Of a stretch of 64,000 nucleotides of DNA, positions 9,105-17,202 are shown one piece after another; within the stretch, counting starts at the first letter, position 1; each line of letters opens with the position of its first letter. The notes under the pieces were generated by a model. It was not told the origin of the DNA, did no database searches, and was given only the letters and a program-made list of their open reading frames with translations. Made by a program: the position numbers and the translations under genes. The stretch lies in the NCBI GenBank assembly GCA_027308685.1, contig DAIDEE010000039.1:1-64000 (forward strand), in the 5' to 3' direction. This stretch comes from Acidocella sp. (GTDB taxonomy: Bacteria; Pseudomonadota; Alphaproteobacteria; Acetobacterales; Acetobacteraceae).

Positions 9105-9320
9105 CGGATCGTTTGCCACGTGGCGATGGCCAGCCTCGAGGAACTCCTTAGACCTGTTGTAATTCGGGCTCGCCGCGATGGCTTCGCGCCGGCGTTGCTA
9201 GGTAATACTCTGCTCGGACCGCGGTCCGTCCAGCATCATGCAGATTTTATCCGACGCCGAATAATGCTTCCGCATCGCCCGGCGGATGTTTTCCTCCAGC
9301 GTCTCCGAGGATGGTTATGA
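9105..9320 (-). mobile_element. Decayed IS3-family orfA (transposase N-terminal part)
   Basis: On the minus strand one frame reads RKHYSASDKICMMLDGPRSE, then an in-frame stop, then RREAIAASPNYNRSKEFLEA and GHRHVANDP. This lines up with IS3-group orfA proteins (pattern: RKYSAEDKIRIVLEGLRGE, then RREGIA..YYRWSKEFLEAGK). The helix-turn-helix is visible but broken by a stop, and no orfB or terminal repeats were found. It is a dead fragment. Confidence 0.65.
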
Positions 9321-9545
9321 TTAAACTGCCAGACCATCCTGAAAGACTGGCTTCGCGAGAGCGATACAACACCCTTTCTGCAACATTGAGAGGATCAGGC
9401 TGTTTTCAGATTTATTTATGAGCTAAACGAGCATCGCGATGGTCGAGGGGACTCCGTCTGGCATGAATGGGTCGTTGGGTGTGGTTGGAATATTTTTACG
9501 CCACTTGGGAAGAAAAGCGGGTTTTCGAGACTCGGAAGCATTCTG

Positions 9546-10106
9546 ATGGATGAAGCCACCGCGATTGCGCGAGCTGAATTGAGTGCCTGCCTTGCCCGCA
9601 TTGCCTCGGCTGACCATGCCGCGCTGGAATATCTGTATAAAAGAACCAGCGCGAAGCTTTTTGGCATTTGCAAACGTATCTTGTCTGATACGGCAGCCGC
9701 AGAGGATGTGCTGCAGGAGGTTTTTTTGATTGTCTGGAATAGAGCGGGACAGTTTGACCCGACGCGCGGCGTGAGTGCCATCACGTGGTTGGCAACCATC
9801 GCGCGCAACCGCGCCGTGGACCGGCTGCGCGCCGGCTCCCAGGGCATCGTCTCAATTGATGAGGCTGAACAGGTCGTTGATACAAGCCCACTCGCGGATC
9901 ATTATTTGGAAACCGCCGAGCGTGATGAGAGGTTAAACGCGTGCCTCTCCAAACTGGACGAGCGCACTGCAACTGCTATTAAACAGGCTTTTTTTGGTGG
10001 TCTGACTTATCAGAAGCTCGCAATACGCGCCAACATACCGCTTGCCACCATGAAAAGCCTCGTGCGCCGTGGCCTGCTGCAACTGAAAATTTGCTTGGAA
10101 TCATGA
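9546..10106 (+). CDS. ECF-type RNA polymerase sigma factor
   Basis: 186 residues. Region 2 is clear (residues ~25-90: ALEYLYKRTSAKLFGICKRI, then EDVLQEVFLIVWNRAGQFD and ITWLATIARNRAVDRLR). Region 4 is clear too (~125-180: LDERTATAIKQAFFGGLTYQ, IPLATMKSLVRRGLLQL). The stop overlaps the next ATG (ATGA at 10103-10106) of an anti-sigma factor with a cytoplasmic N-terminus, so this is a SigK/RskA-like pair. The fasciclin gene just after is a plausible target. Confidence 0.92.
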   Translation: MDEATAIARAELSACLARIASADHAALEYLYKRTSAKLFGICKRILSDTAAAEDVLQEVFLIVWNRAGQFDPTRGVSAITWLATIARNRAVDRLRAGSQGIVSIDEAEQVVDTSPLADHYLETAERDERLNACLSKLDERTATAIKQAFFGGLTYQKLAIRANIPLATMKSLVRRGLLQLKICLES

Positions 10107-10774
10107 CGGAGAGTGAACGCAACGTTTTGGCTGGTGAATATGTGTTGGGCCTTTTGGAAGGCGAGGCACTTAAGGCGGCCGAGGCTCAGATACGCACCGA
10201 TGCAAATTTTGCCGCCTTGGTTCAAAACTGGGAAAACCGGTTGATGCCTCTGGTCGAGATCGTCCCTGATCTCGTACCATCGTCGTTGGTTTGGAACCGT
10301 ATCGCGGTAGCGACGCGCCCGCCAGCGGTCAGAGCACCGGGATTAGTTCAGCGCTGGTTAGCCGGTTTCTCGAAGAGGTTCTATGCTGCTGTTGCGGCAC
10401 TCGGGGTAGCCTTTGCGCTCATGACGCTGTCATTTTTCATGCACACGCCTCCGGAGGCTGAGCGGCAGATTGCTGTGCTTAACAATCGTGACGGCGGGAC
10501 CTTTGTGGTGGCGGAGACAAAAACTACTTTGGTTATCACGCCACACAACGTTACTCTACCCGCGGGCCGCGTCGCCGAGCTGTGGCTTGTGGTTCCCAAC
10601 CATGCGCCGCAGGCTGTGGGCCTGTTCCAATCTGGCGGAAGCTTAAATATGGCGATTCCAAAAAGCTCTGTCTCGGGCCAGTCGCTCGCTGTCTCCCTAG
10701 AACCACCAGGCGGTGCACCTGGGTCGACGCCGAGCGGCCCAATCATTGCCGAGGGTGCGTTCACCATACTGTGA
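10103..10774 (+). CDS. Anti-sigma factor, RskA-like, single-pass membrane protein
   Basis: 223 residues from ATG 10103, which overlaps the sigma-factor stop. The cytoplasmic N-terminus (AGEYVLGLLEGEALKAAEAQ) is the anti-sigma domain of RskA-type proteins. One transmembrane segment follows at about residues 95-115 (FYAAVAALGVAFALMTLSFF), then a periplasmic domain with AGRVAELWLVVPNHAPQAVG, typical of the RskA C-terminal domain. It should hold the adjacent ECF factor at the membrane until a periplasmic signal leads to its release. Confidence 0.88.
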   Translation: MTESERNVLAGEYVLGLLEGEALKAAEAQIRTDANFAALVQNWENRLMPLVEIVPDLVPSSLVWNRIAVATRPPAVRAPGLVQRWLAGFSKRFYAAVAALGVAFALMTLSFFMHTPPEAERQIAVLNNRDGGTFVVAETKTTLVITPHNVTLPAGRVAELWLVVPNHAPQAVGLFQSGGSLNMAIPKSSVSGQSLAVSLEPPGGAPGSTPSGPIIAEGAFTIL

Positions 10775-10860
10775 TGCTACCGCCTGCATCCGTCGGACCA
10801 GCTGCTACGTACCTCCGGTAACCTGCGCATAGAGCGCTGGTCTAAATCGGAGCTGGTCAC

Positions 10861-11427
10861 ATGTCATATAAAAAACGCCTCGCCGTGGCGTCGCTGTTTG
10901 CCCTTCTACCGGTCACCGCGTTCGCGCAGTCCATGATGTCGCCCAGCGCTGACCCCATGGTTGGCGGTGCTGCGATGTATCCAACTAAGAACATCGTGCA
11001 AAATGCTGTGAACTCAAAAGATCATACCACGCTCGTCGCGGCGGTAAAAGCCGCTGGCCTGGTCTCGACCCTGGAGAGTAAAGGTCCGTTTACTGTGTTC
11101 GCGCCAACCAATGAGGCGTTCGCGAAATTGCCGCCTGGTACCGTGACGACATTGGTAAAGCCCGAGAACAAGGCTGAGCTAACCAAGATTCTCACATATC
11201 ACGTGGTCGCCGGTAATTATACCACCACCGATCTCTTAAACATGATCAGTGCTGGTGGCGGCAAGGCCACGCTAACCACCGTTGAGGGCGAACCGCTCAC
11301 CCTCACGATGTCGAGCGGCAAGATCATGATTACCGATACAAAAGGCGGCATGGCTAACGTCACCATTGGTGATGTGCGTCAGTCCAACGGCGAGATTTTC
11401 GTTATCGATGCCGTTTTGATGCCGTAA
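10861..11427 (+). CDS. Exported fasciclin (FAS1) domain protein
   Basis: 188 residues. It has a signal peptide (KKRLAVASLFALLPVTAFAQ, cut after AFAQ), then one FAS1 domain with the signature segments GPFTVFAPTNEAFAKLPPGT, ILTYHVVAGNYTT and NGEIFVIDAVLMP. FAS1 proteins are secreted or surface adhesion/matrix factors. It lies directly after an ECF sigma/anti-sigma pair, an arrangement also known for mycobacterial SigK and Mpt70/83. A CATCC-N16-CGTA pattern in its upstream gap could be an ECF promoter, but this is weak. Confidence 0.88.
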   Translation: MSYKKRLAVASLFALLPVTAFAQSMMSPSADPMVGGAAMYPTKNIVQNAVNSKDHTTLVAAVKAAGLVSTLESKGPFTVFAPTNEAFAKLPPGTVTTLVKPENKAELTKILTYHVVAGNYTTTDLLNMISAGGGKATLTTVEGEPLTLTMSSGKIMITDTKGGMANVTIGDVRQSNGEIFVIDAVLMP

Positions 11428-11577
11428 CCTGGAAAAATTCTGACGGCGGTGTGAACCTGTCCGCCGCCAGGGTTAGGTAATTCATCTGCGTGAGCAGGTG
11501 CGGCTGATGATCAGTGATCAACCAATGTATTTGCTTTTGCCCAGTAATTTTAAAAAATCCGTTAAACAGGAGGTTAT

Positions 11578-12663
11578 ATGAAAAAATCGATGATCTATTT
11601 AATGGCTTCGTACCATTTATTCCGGCCTCTGGCCGCCGTCTCGTTCATCGCAGCGGCGATCGTGACCATACCTTACGCTCGTGCACAGACAGTCGCACCA
11701 GAGCCAGCTCCAAACCTTGAGTCTCATATGTTTGATATGGGTGGGCTGATCACCACAGGTGCTGTCACCGCTGTAGGCGGTGCCGCCGGTGGTGGGATTG
11801 TTCCGTGGGCATTGATTGGGGGTTACACCACCAAGGATCAGGTCGGCGGCACAGCCTTCTACACCCACGTATTTCTGAGAAATTATCAATTGGCCACCTA
11901 TGGTGGGTTGTTTGCGCTGTCTAACCGCGTTGAGGTTTCATTCGCCCATCAGGATTTCGAACTCGGCGGCACTGGCGGGACACTCGATGGCAAAATCATC
12001 GGCGCGCTCGGGCTACCCTCGAGCACACCAGCCAGCGCCCTGCCACATGCCTTGCAACTGAACAACGCCAACCTCAACCAGGATATTATCGGAGTCAAAG
12101 TGCGGCTTTATGGCAATGCCGTGTATGATCAGGATACGTTGATCCCTGAAATCTCGGCTGGTTATGAGTATCATCATAATGAGAACACGAGCTTCGTGCG
12201 CGCAATCGGCACGCGCCCCAGTGGTAACGAATTTTATCTAGCCGCCACCAAGGTTTGGCTGCACGGGTTGTTCGGCCATTATACCATGGTAACTGGCACG
12301 CTTGATTTTACGAATGCCATACAAAATGGGCTTCTTGGCTTCGGTGGTGTCGGAACAAACGGACCCAAGACCGGTTATCATGTTGAGCCTGAATTTGCTG
12401 TTGGATATTGGATCAATAATAATCTGGTTATTGGTGGCGAATACCGCTTCATGCCTCATTACCAAGTTGTGGCACCGGGTAATGTTCCTGGCTTTGGACC
12501 GCTTGGAAACGCGCTTAGCAAGACCAGTGACTGGAAAGACCTATATGTCGCTTATTTTCCGGTTAAATATTTCTCGGTCACGTTGGCTTATGCGGATCTT
12601 GGTACGATCGCGAGCGAGAAGAATCAGAACGGTGTGTATCTCTCCGGTACCGCTAGCTTTTAA
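11578..12663 (+). CDS. DUF3034 family outer-membrane beta-barrel-like protein
   Basis: 361 residues. It has a signal peptide ending near ARAQ (residue ~37), then the family's marker segments: GLITTGAVTAVGGAAGGGIVP, WALIGGYTTKDQVGGTAFYT, NRVEVSFAHQDFELG, QDIIGVKVRLYGNAVYDQD and GLLGFGGVG. It ends in the aromatic-last-residue pattern (GTASF) common in outer-membrane proteins. The function is unknown. A gene for an exported truncated haemoglobin follows 29 bp later, a neighbour I have often seen with this family. A ribosome-binding site AGGAGG lies before the ATG. Confidence 0.82.
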   Translation: MKKSMIYLMASYHLFRPLAAVSFIAAAIVTIPYARAQTVAPEPAPNLESHMFDMGGLITTGAVTAVGGAAGGGIVPWALIGGYTTKDQVGGTAFYTHVFLRNYQLATYGGLFALSNRVEVSFAHQDFELGGTGGTLDGKIIGALGLPSSTPASALPHALQLNNANLNQDIIGVKVRLYGNAVYDQDTLIPEISAGYEYHHNENTSFVRAIGTRPSGNEFYLAATKVWLHGLFGHYTMVTGTLDFTNAIQNGLLGFGGVGTNGPKTGYHVEPEFAVGYWINNNLVIGGEYRFMPHYQVVAPGNVPGFGPLGNALSKTSDWKDLYVAYFPVKYFSVTLAYADLGTIASEKNQNGVYLSGTASF

Positions 12664-12692
12664 TCAATTTCAAAATTTCGGGAGCTACAAAA

Positions 12693-13139
12693 ATGCCTTT
12701 TTTTAAAATAAAGACCTTACAGAAAACCGTCATCGCTATGTTCACCCTGGGCGCAACATGTCTCGCTCCAACGTTAGCAAGCGCGGATGCCTCTTATTAT
12801 CATGAATTCGGTAACCGTGCTGGTATCCATGCGGTGATCACTGATTTCCTGGGCTACGTTCTCGCAGACAACCGTATCAAAGCCTATTTTACGAATGCAA
12901 ATATTCCTGTCCTCAACGCATCACTGACTAATCAGGTGTGCATGCTGGAAGGTGGACCTTGTAAGTTTGATGAGAACATGAAGGCGATTCACCAGAATCT
13001 CGGTGTGACTGAGGCTGCATTCAACGCGCTTGCCGAAGATCTCCAAAAATCCATGAACCAACACAACATCCCGCTCACGGCTCAGAACGATCTGTTGAGC
13101 AAACTCGCCCCCATGAAGCACGACATCGTCACGAAATAA
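12693..13139 (+). CDS. Exported group 1 truncated haemoglobin
   Basis: 148 residues. The N-terminus (LQKTVIAMFTLGATCLAPTLASA) is a signal peptide, unusual for a bacterial truncated globin. The globin part follows: SYYHEFGNRAGIHAVITDFL (B helix), DNRIKAYF, then MKAIHQNLGVT with the proximal His, and a C-terminal helix. Two cysteines at CMLEGGPC could form a periplasmic disulfide. It should bind haem and act on O2 or NO in the periplasm. It is co-directional with the DUF3034 gene and ends at a strong terminator. Confidence 0.85.
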   Translation: MPFFKIKTLQKTVIAMFTLGATCLAPTLASADASYYHEFGNRAGIHAVITDFLGYVLADNRIKAYFTNANIPVLNASLTNQVCMLEGGPCKFDENMKAIHQNLGVTEAAFNALAEDLQKSMNQHNIPLTAQNDLLSKLAPMKHDIVTK

Positions 13140-13149
13140 AATCGATTCA

Positions 13150-13179
13150 GACAACATCCTTCTAAAAAAGGATGTTGTC
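13150..13179 (+). terminator. Intrinsic terminator-like hairpin
   Basis: A perfect 12-bp stem (GACAACATCCTT / AAGGATGTTGTC) with a 6-nt A-rich loop begins 11 bp after the globin stop. The T tract after it is weak. Confidence 0.75.
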
Positions 13180-13182
13180 TCG

Positions 13183-13530
13183 TCCTTGCATCATTGCGAC
13201 GAAAACTCTACATGCGCGGCCAGACTTTGGTCAGAATGCGATCAACCGAGACATACTCGTCCGAAAGCAGCGCCCCAACCTGCGGCAGTTATAGCAATGC
13301 GGCCATAAATCCCGCCAGAGCCTCGCCCTTCACCTGCCGGATCACCCACAGCGGATAGTCCATCGGAAGCCGGCTCTCCGGCCGAACATAGCGGTAAAGC
13401 CCATCGCGACGCCGATCAACACCACGCGTCTTCCCGCCACACCAAATCACGCTACCTTCAAACTATGAATCCCATCAAAAGCCGCAGGGCAAGAGATTTT
13501 TCAGCCGCCTGCTAAATGACCATTGCGCCC
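13183..13530 (-). mobile_element. Decayed IS5-type (DDE) transposase remnant
   Basis: Minus-strand reading gives YRYVRPESRLPMDYPLWVIR, then GEALAGFMAALL, a stop, LPQVGALLSDEYVSVDRILT and a final KVWPRM with a stop. This follows the IS5-group transposase pattern (SYVSPESRVPKDHPLRAIR; LSDEHFSVDGTLIEAW) with frameshifts, stops and an internal deletion. The stretch TTTTTCAGCCGCCTGCTAAA near 13500 looks like the IS end region. Nothing here can encode an active transposase. Confidence 0.65.
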
Positions 13531-13667
13531 AGTATTGGATATTATGGCGATCCATTATTTGTCTTTTGACGCATTTATAACGTCTCGGTGTTTGCCAGGC
13601 TGACCGAACGGTGTTTAATATTTTGTTATCGTGCGCCGCGCGAACAAAAATGATGAGGGAACCTGGA

Positions 13668-14600
13668 ATGACTATTGCAAATAAGGTGATTATTAGCTGT
13701 GCTGTTACGGGGTCCATTCATACCCCGTCAATGTCGCCGCATTTGCCAGTTACCGCGGATGAAATTGCGCAATCTGCCCTGGGTGCTGCCGAAGCCGGCG
13801 CCGCGATCGTACATTTGCATGCACGTAACCCCCTCGATGGCCGACCTGACCAGACCCCAGAAGCATTTGAGCCATTTTTGCGGGTGATCAAGCAATCATC
13901 CAACGTGGTGGTTAACCTGACAACCGGCGGGTCGCCCTACATGTCGGTTGAAGAGCGCGTAAGGCCAGCTGCGGTGTGGAAGCCGGAGATTGCGAGCTTG
14001 AACATGGGCTCGATGAATTTTGGTCTGTTCCCGATGCTGAAGCGCTTTAAGGAATTCAAGCATGAGTGGGAACCGCAAATGCTTGAAAACTCCAAGGATT
14101 TAGTGTTTCGGAATAGTTTTAAGGATATTGCGTATGCGTTAAATACTTTAAACGATACCGGCGCACGCTATGAATTTGAATGTTACGATACCAGTCACTT
14201 ATATAATCTGCATTATTTTTGGACCGAAGGGTTGGTGAAAGCCCCTTTATTCATTCAAACCTGTTTTGGCTTGCTCGGCGGCATCGGGCCGCACCCGGAT
14301 GACGTGATGCATATGAAGCGTACCGCTGACCGGTTATTTGGCGACCAATATCGGTGGTCAGTTTTAGGGGCGGGCCGTAACCAGATGCCGACGGCAGCGT
14401 TGGCGGCGGCGATGGGCGGTAATGTGCGGGTCGGGCTGGAAGATTCGCTATGGTTAGGCAAAGGGAAACTAGCACCCACCAACGCATCGCAGGTTTTGCA
14501 GGTTCGAAAAATCATAGAAGGTCTGGGCTTGGATGTGGCGACGCCAGATGAGGCGCGCGAAATTTTGCAACTTAAAGGCGGAGATAAGGTTGGTTTTTAG
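13668..14600 (+). CDS. BKACE family (3-keto-5-aminohexanoate cleavage enzyme-like) protein
   Basis: 310 residues from ATG 13668, preceded by GAGGGAAC; a frame extension upstream is less likely. The BKACE fold shows in KVIISCAVTGSIHTPSMSPHLP, the metal-binding segment AAIVHLHARNP (two His), VVNLTTGG and FECYDTSHL. Near the C-terminus are WSVLGAGRNQMP and GLEDSLWLGKG. These are zinc enzymes that condense beta-keto acids with acetyl-CoA. The substrate varies widely across the family and cannot be assigned here. IS remnants flank it on both sides. A MocR-type regulator downstream may or may not control it. Confidence 0.88.
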   Translation: MTIANKVIISCAVTGSIHTPSMSPHLPVTADEIAQSALGAAEAGAAIVHLHARNPLDGRPDQTPEAFEPFLRVIKQSSNVVVNLTTGGSPYMSVEERVRPAAVWKPEIASLNMGSMNFGLFPMLKRFKEFKHEWEPQMLENSKDLVFRNSFKDIAYALNTLNDTGARYEFECYDTSHLYNLHYFWTEGLVKAPLFIQTCFGLLGGIGPHPDDVMHMKRTADRLFGDQYRWSVLGAGRNQMPTAALAAAMGGNVRVGLEDSLWLGKGKLAPTNASQVLQVRKIIEGLGLDVATPDEAREILQLKGGDKVGF

Positions 14601-14699
14601 CAAGCGACGTCTGACTACGCTGGTTACACCGGCATGGAATTCGATGTTGGTTTATTTGTGACGAGTCCATAATGTTTATTCAAATTCATGAATCGATGT

Positions 14700-14871
14700 A
14701 ACTTTACCTAGAGAGAGCATTGGCCCACAGATCAAGGTCACGGTTGCTGCGCTTAGGGCCCACACAAACTTTGATTGTCTCCAGTTCCTTCAGCTTTGCG
14801 TTTTCGCCTTCCAACTGCCTCAGCCGCCGCTTCTCAGGCGGCGTTAGGCTTTCATACTTTTGGTTGCTTAA
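14700..14871 (-). mobile_element. IS3-family remnant: orfA fused to orfB by deletion
   Basis: One open minus-strand frame reads NQKYESLTPPEKRRLRQLEG, ENAKLKEL and then IKVCVGPKRSNRDLDLWANA. The first part is the coiled region of IS3 orfA (pattern: KYGG...KRLKQLEDENAKLKKL). The second is the orfB catalytic-domain segment (pattern: KVDNGPEFISRDLDLWA). The roughly 0.8 kb that normally separates them is gone. The element is dead. Confidence 0.7.
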
Positions 14872-15057
14872 TTAGGCCAGCCCAGATGATCCTGGTCCGC
14901 CGGCAAATATCAGCCACCGGAATCCCCCTCTAAAGGCTGCTTCAAAATGAATGTCTTCTATGCGGGCGCGCGAATGTTGGTCCATCCGCTTTTGATTAGG
15001 ATGATTGTGAAAAACTGTTAGAATCGGCCCATTGTCGAAAGCAGGAACTGGGAACGG

Positions 15058-16455
15058 ATGGTTTTGCGTAACATCATTGCTGACTGGGTGGCCGATGTTC
15101 AGCTGGGCTCTGGGCCGCGCTATATGGCCATTGCCAATGCCATCGGGGCGGCGATGGATCGTGGTGCGCTGGCACCGGGGGACAGACTGCCGCCGCATCG
15201 GACCTTGGCGGCTGCTCTGGGCGTGGATTTAACCACCGTTACCCGCGCCTATGCCGAGGCAAGGCGGCGCGGTTTGCTGGATGCCGCCGTTGGCAGCGGT
15301 ACATATATCCGAAGGCAGCCGGGCGACGAAGCCCCGCAGGTCAGCGTTGATATGAGCATGAATATTCCGCCCGCTCCTGCAGATGTGTCGCTCCGCGACT
15401 TGCTGCGTGAAGGCGTCTCCAAGGTGCTGCGCGGTTCAGATGTGGCCACATTGATGGCGTATCGGGCCGGTGTCGGCACCAGGGAAGATCGTGCGGCGGG
15501 GGCTGCCTGGCTCGCACCTACCTGCGGCGTGCTGCCGGCCAGCAGGGTCTTGCTTGGTTCGGGCGCCCAGAGTTCGATGCTTGCCATATGCGGCACGCTG
15601 CTGAGGCGGGGTGACGTGGTGGCAACTGAGGCGATGACCTATCCGGGCTTCCGGGCGCTGGCATTTCATGCCGGCCTGAATATGGCGGCAGTGGAGTGCG
15701 ACGGAGAAGGCATGTTGCCAGACGCTCTTGACGAGGTTTGCAGACGAACGTCGCCGCGCGCCGTCTATTGCACGCCAACGATCCAAAATCCCACCACCGC
15801 CACCATGGGTCGTGCCCGTCGGCACGACATTATTGCCGTGGCACACCGCTACGGCCTGCCGATCATTGAAGATGCTGCTTATGATCTTTACCCGCGCGAA
15901 CCTTTGCCCGCGCTGGTGGCTTTGGCACCCGAGCGGGTTTATCATATTGCCACTATTGCCAAATCTATTAGTCCTGGCCTGCGGCTTGCCTACATTGTTG
16001 TGCCTGACGGGCAGCAGGCCTTAATTACGGCGGCCATCCGGGCAACTTCGATGATGGCCTCGCCATTGCTGGTAACTCTTCTTACGGGCTGGGTGCGGGA
16101 CGGTACCGCCAACGCCGTTCTAACGGGCATCCGGCTGGAAGCTGTGGCCCGCCAAGCGCTATGCAGCGGGATTTTGCCGCGCGAATTGGTGGCCGCCAAT
16201 CCTGAAGGGCTGCATGTGTGGCTCAGCCTGCCTTCGGTCTGGTCACGGCAGGATTTTGTAAGTTTTGTGCGTGCGCAAGGGTTGGCACTGGTACCGGCGG
16301 ACGCTTTTGTGGCAACCCAAGGCAACCTTGTTCCCAATGCCGTCCGGGTGGCGCTGGGGGTGGCGGTGGACCACGTACGTCTTGAGGGCGCGTTGCGGGC
16401 GCTGGCCAAGGCGCTCAAAACGTTACCTGGAAACGGATTTTCGGACATTATTTGA
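15058..16455 (+). CDS. MocR-type regulator (GntR wHTH fused to class I aminotransferase)
   Basis: 465 residues. The N-terminal winged helix (residues ~15-80: YMAIANAIGAAMDRGALAPG, LPPHRTLAAALGVD, TYAEARRRGLL-like segment, GSGTYI) is of the GntR type. The rest is a fold-type I PLP domain with VYCTPTIQNPTT, the Lys-bearing AKSISPGLRLAYIV and an Arg-containing C-terminus. MocR proteins sense PLP or amino-compound adducts. It is co-directional with, and 264 bp before, the Nit1C operon and 457 bp after the BKACE gene. Control of either is possible, but none is shown by the sequence. Confidence 0.9.
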   Translation: MVLRNIIADWVADVQLGSGPRYMAIANAIGAAMDRGALAPGDRLPPHRTLAAALGVDLTTVTRAYAEARRRGLLDAAVGSGTYIRRQPGDEAPQVSVDMSMNIPPAPADVSLRDLLREGVSKVLRGSDVATLMAYRAGVGTREDRAAGAAWLAPTCGVLPASRVLLGSGAQSSMLAICGTLLRRGDVVATEAMTYPGFRALAFHAGLNMAAVECDGEGMLPDALDEVCRRTSPRAVYCTPTIQNPTTATMGRARRHDIIAVAHRYGLPIIEDAAYDLYPREPLPALVALAPERVYHIATIAKSISPGLRLAYIVVPDGQQALITAAIRATSMMASPLLVTLLTGWVRDGTANAVLTGIRLEAVARQALCSGILPRELVAANPEGLHVWLSLPSVWSRQDFVSFVRAQGLALVPADAFVATQGNLVPNAVRVALGVAVDHVRLEGALRALAKALKTLPGNGFSDII

Positions 16456-16576
16456 TCACAAATAAGTCATTAAGCCGAATCAATTCGACAATTTTGAGTC
16501 AAAAGCGTAGAAATTAGGCGATATGATTGATTTATTGGCGACTAATTTTCTGTTCATGCACAAAAAAGAACCGCAA

Positions 16577-16592
16577 ATTGACTGAAGTCAAT
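16577..16592 (+). promoter_or_regulatory. Inverted repeat ATTGACTGAAGTCAAT upstream of the Nit1C operon
   Basis: A perfect 6-bp palindrome with a 4-bp centre. It resembles CRP/FNR-superfamily half sites (TTGAC-N4-GTCAA). It is centred about 108 bp before the start predicted from the sigma-54 promoter, a distance normal for an activator site. Confidence 0.45.
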
Positions 16593-16618
16593 AAAATGTA
16601 TTTATAAACAAATAAGTT

Positions 16619-16638
16619 TTGTATGCATTGAAATACAA
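16619..16638 (+). promoter_or_regulatory. Inverted repeat TTGTAT-N8-ATACAA
   Basis: A perfect 6-bp inverted repeat between the upstream palindrome and the sigma-54 promoter. It is a candidate operator or activator site; the protein is unknown. Confidence 0.4.
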
Positions 16639-16665
16639 TAATACCGATATTTGTCTCCAAAAGCG

Positions 16666-16682
16666 TTGGCATAAATCTTGCC
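16666..16682 (+). promoter_or_regulatory. Sigma-54 (RpoN) promoter of the Nit1C operon
   Basis: TTGGCATAAATCTTGCC has the invariant GG (16668-16669) and GC (16680-16681) exactly 10 bp apart, and matches the TGGCA-N7-TGC consensus. It ends 38 bp before the first gene's ATG, which has GAGGAGA upstream. This implies nitrogen-type control by an enhancer-binding protein such as NtrC. Confidence 0.82.
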
Positions 16683-16719
16683 AAATAGATTTTGTCCACC
16701 CGCTTTGAGGAGATAAATT

Positions 16720-17202
16720 ATGCCGAAAGTAGAAAGAGCCCCCAATGCCACCGGTGATTATCTGGTGGATTATGAAGAGAAGGTATTTGAGGACGTTAAA
16801 GCAGCACCAGGTGAGAAAGCGCTGATCACGTTCCATACCGTGGCGTTTGAAGGGTCGATTGGGTTGGTTAACCTTCTGCAGGCCACCCGGATTCAGCGTA
16901 AAGGCTTCAAGACATCCATACTGCTTTATGGGCCCGGCGTGACGTTGGGCGTGCAGCGCGGCTTCCCGCGTCTGGGCGATGAGGCGTTTCCGGGACACCA
17001 GAATTTCAACAAACAGATCACGAAATTCATGGACGAAGGCGGCAGCGTGTATGCGTGCCGGTTTGCCTTGCAGGCTCTGTATGGACATGGCGAGCCCTCA
17101 TTGATCCCGGGCATCACGCCGATCAGCCCGCTCGATGTGTTGGATCTCATCCTGCTGCATCGCCGGGATAATGCGTTTATCCTGGATACGTGGACGCTGT
17201 GA
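16720..17202 (+). CDS. Nit1C protein, MSMEG_0572/Sll0783 family
   Basis: 160 residues and first gene of the cluster, with a strong ribosome-binding site. The family is annotated as nitrogen-starvation response and has a DsrE-like core: [56 protein letters not shown]. In Synechocystis the sll0783 gene responds strongly to nitrogen loss, and the Nit1C set has been tied to cyanide use as a nitrogen source in Pseudomonas. The biochemical role is unknown. The stop overlaps the next start (GTGA at 17199-17202). Confidence 0.85.
   Translation: MPKVERAPNATGDYLVDYEEKVFEDVKAAPGEKALITFHTVAFEGSIGLVNLLQATRIQRKGFKTSILLYGPGVTLGVQRGFPRLGDEAFPGHQNFNKQITKFMDEGGSVYACRFALQALYGHGEPSLIPGITPISPLDVLDLILLHRRDNAFILDTWTL

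Noticed and set aside
10775-10860. CATCC-N16-CGTA as an ECF promoter for the fasciclin gene
   Set aside because: The motif is short and I did not find the same pattern before the sigma gene, so it is not listed as a feature.
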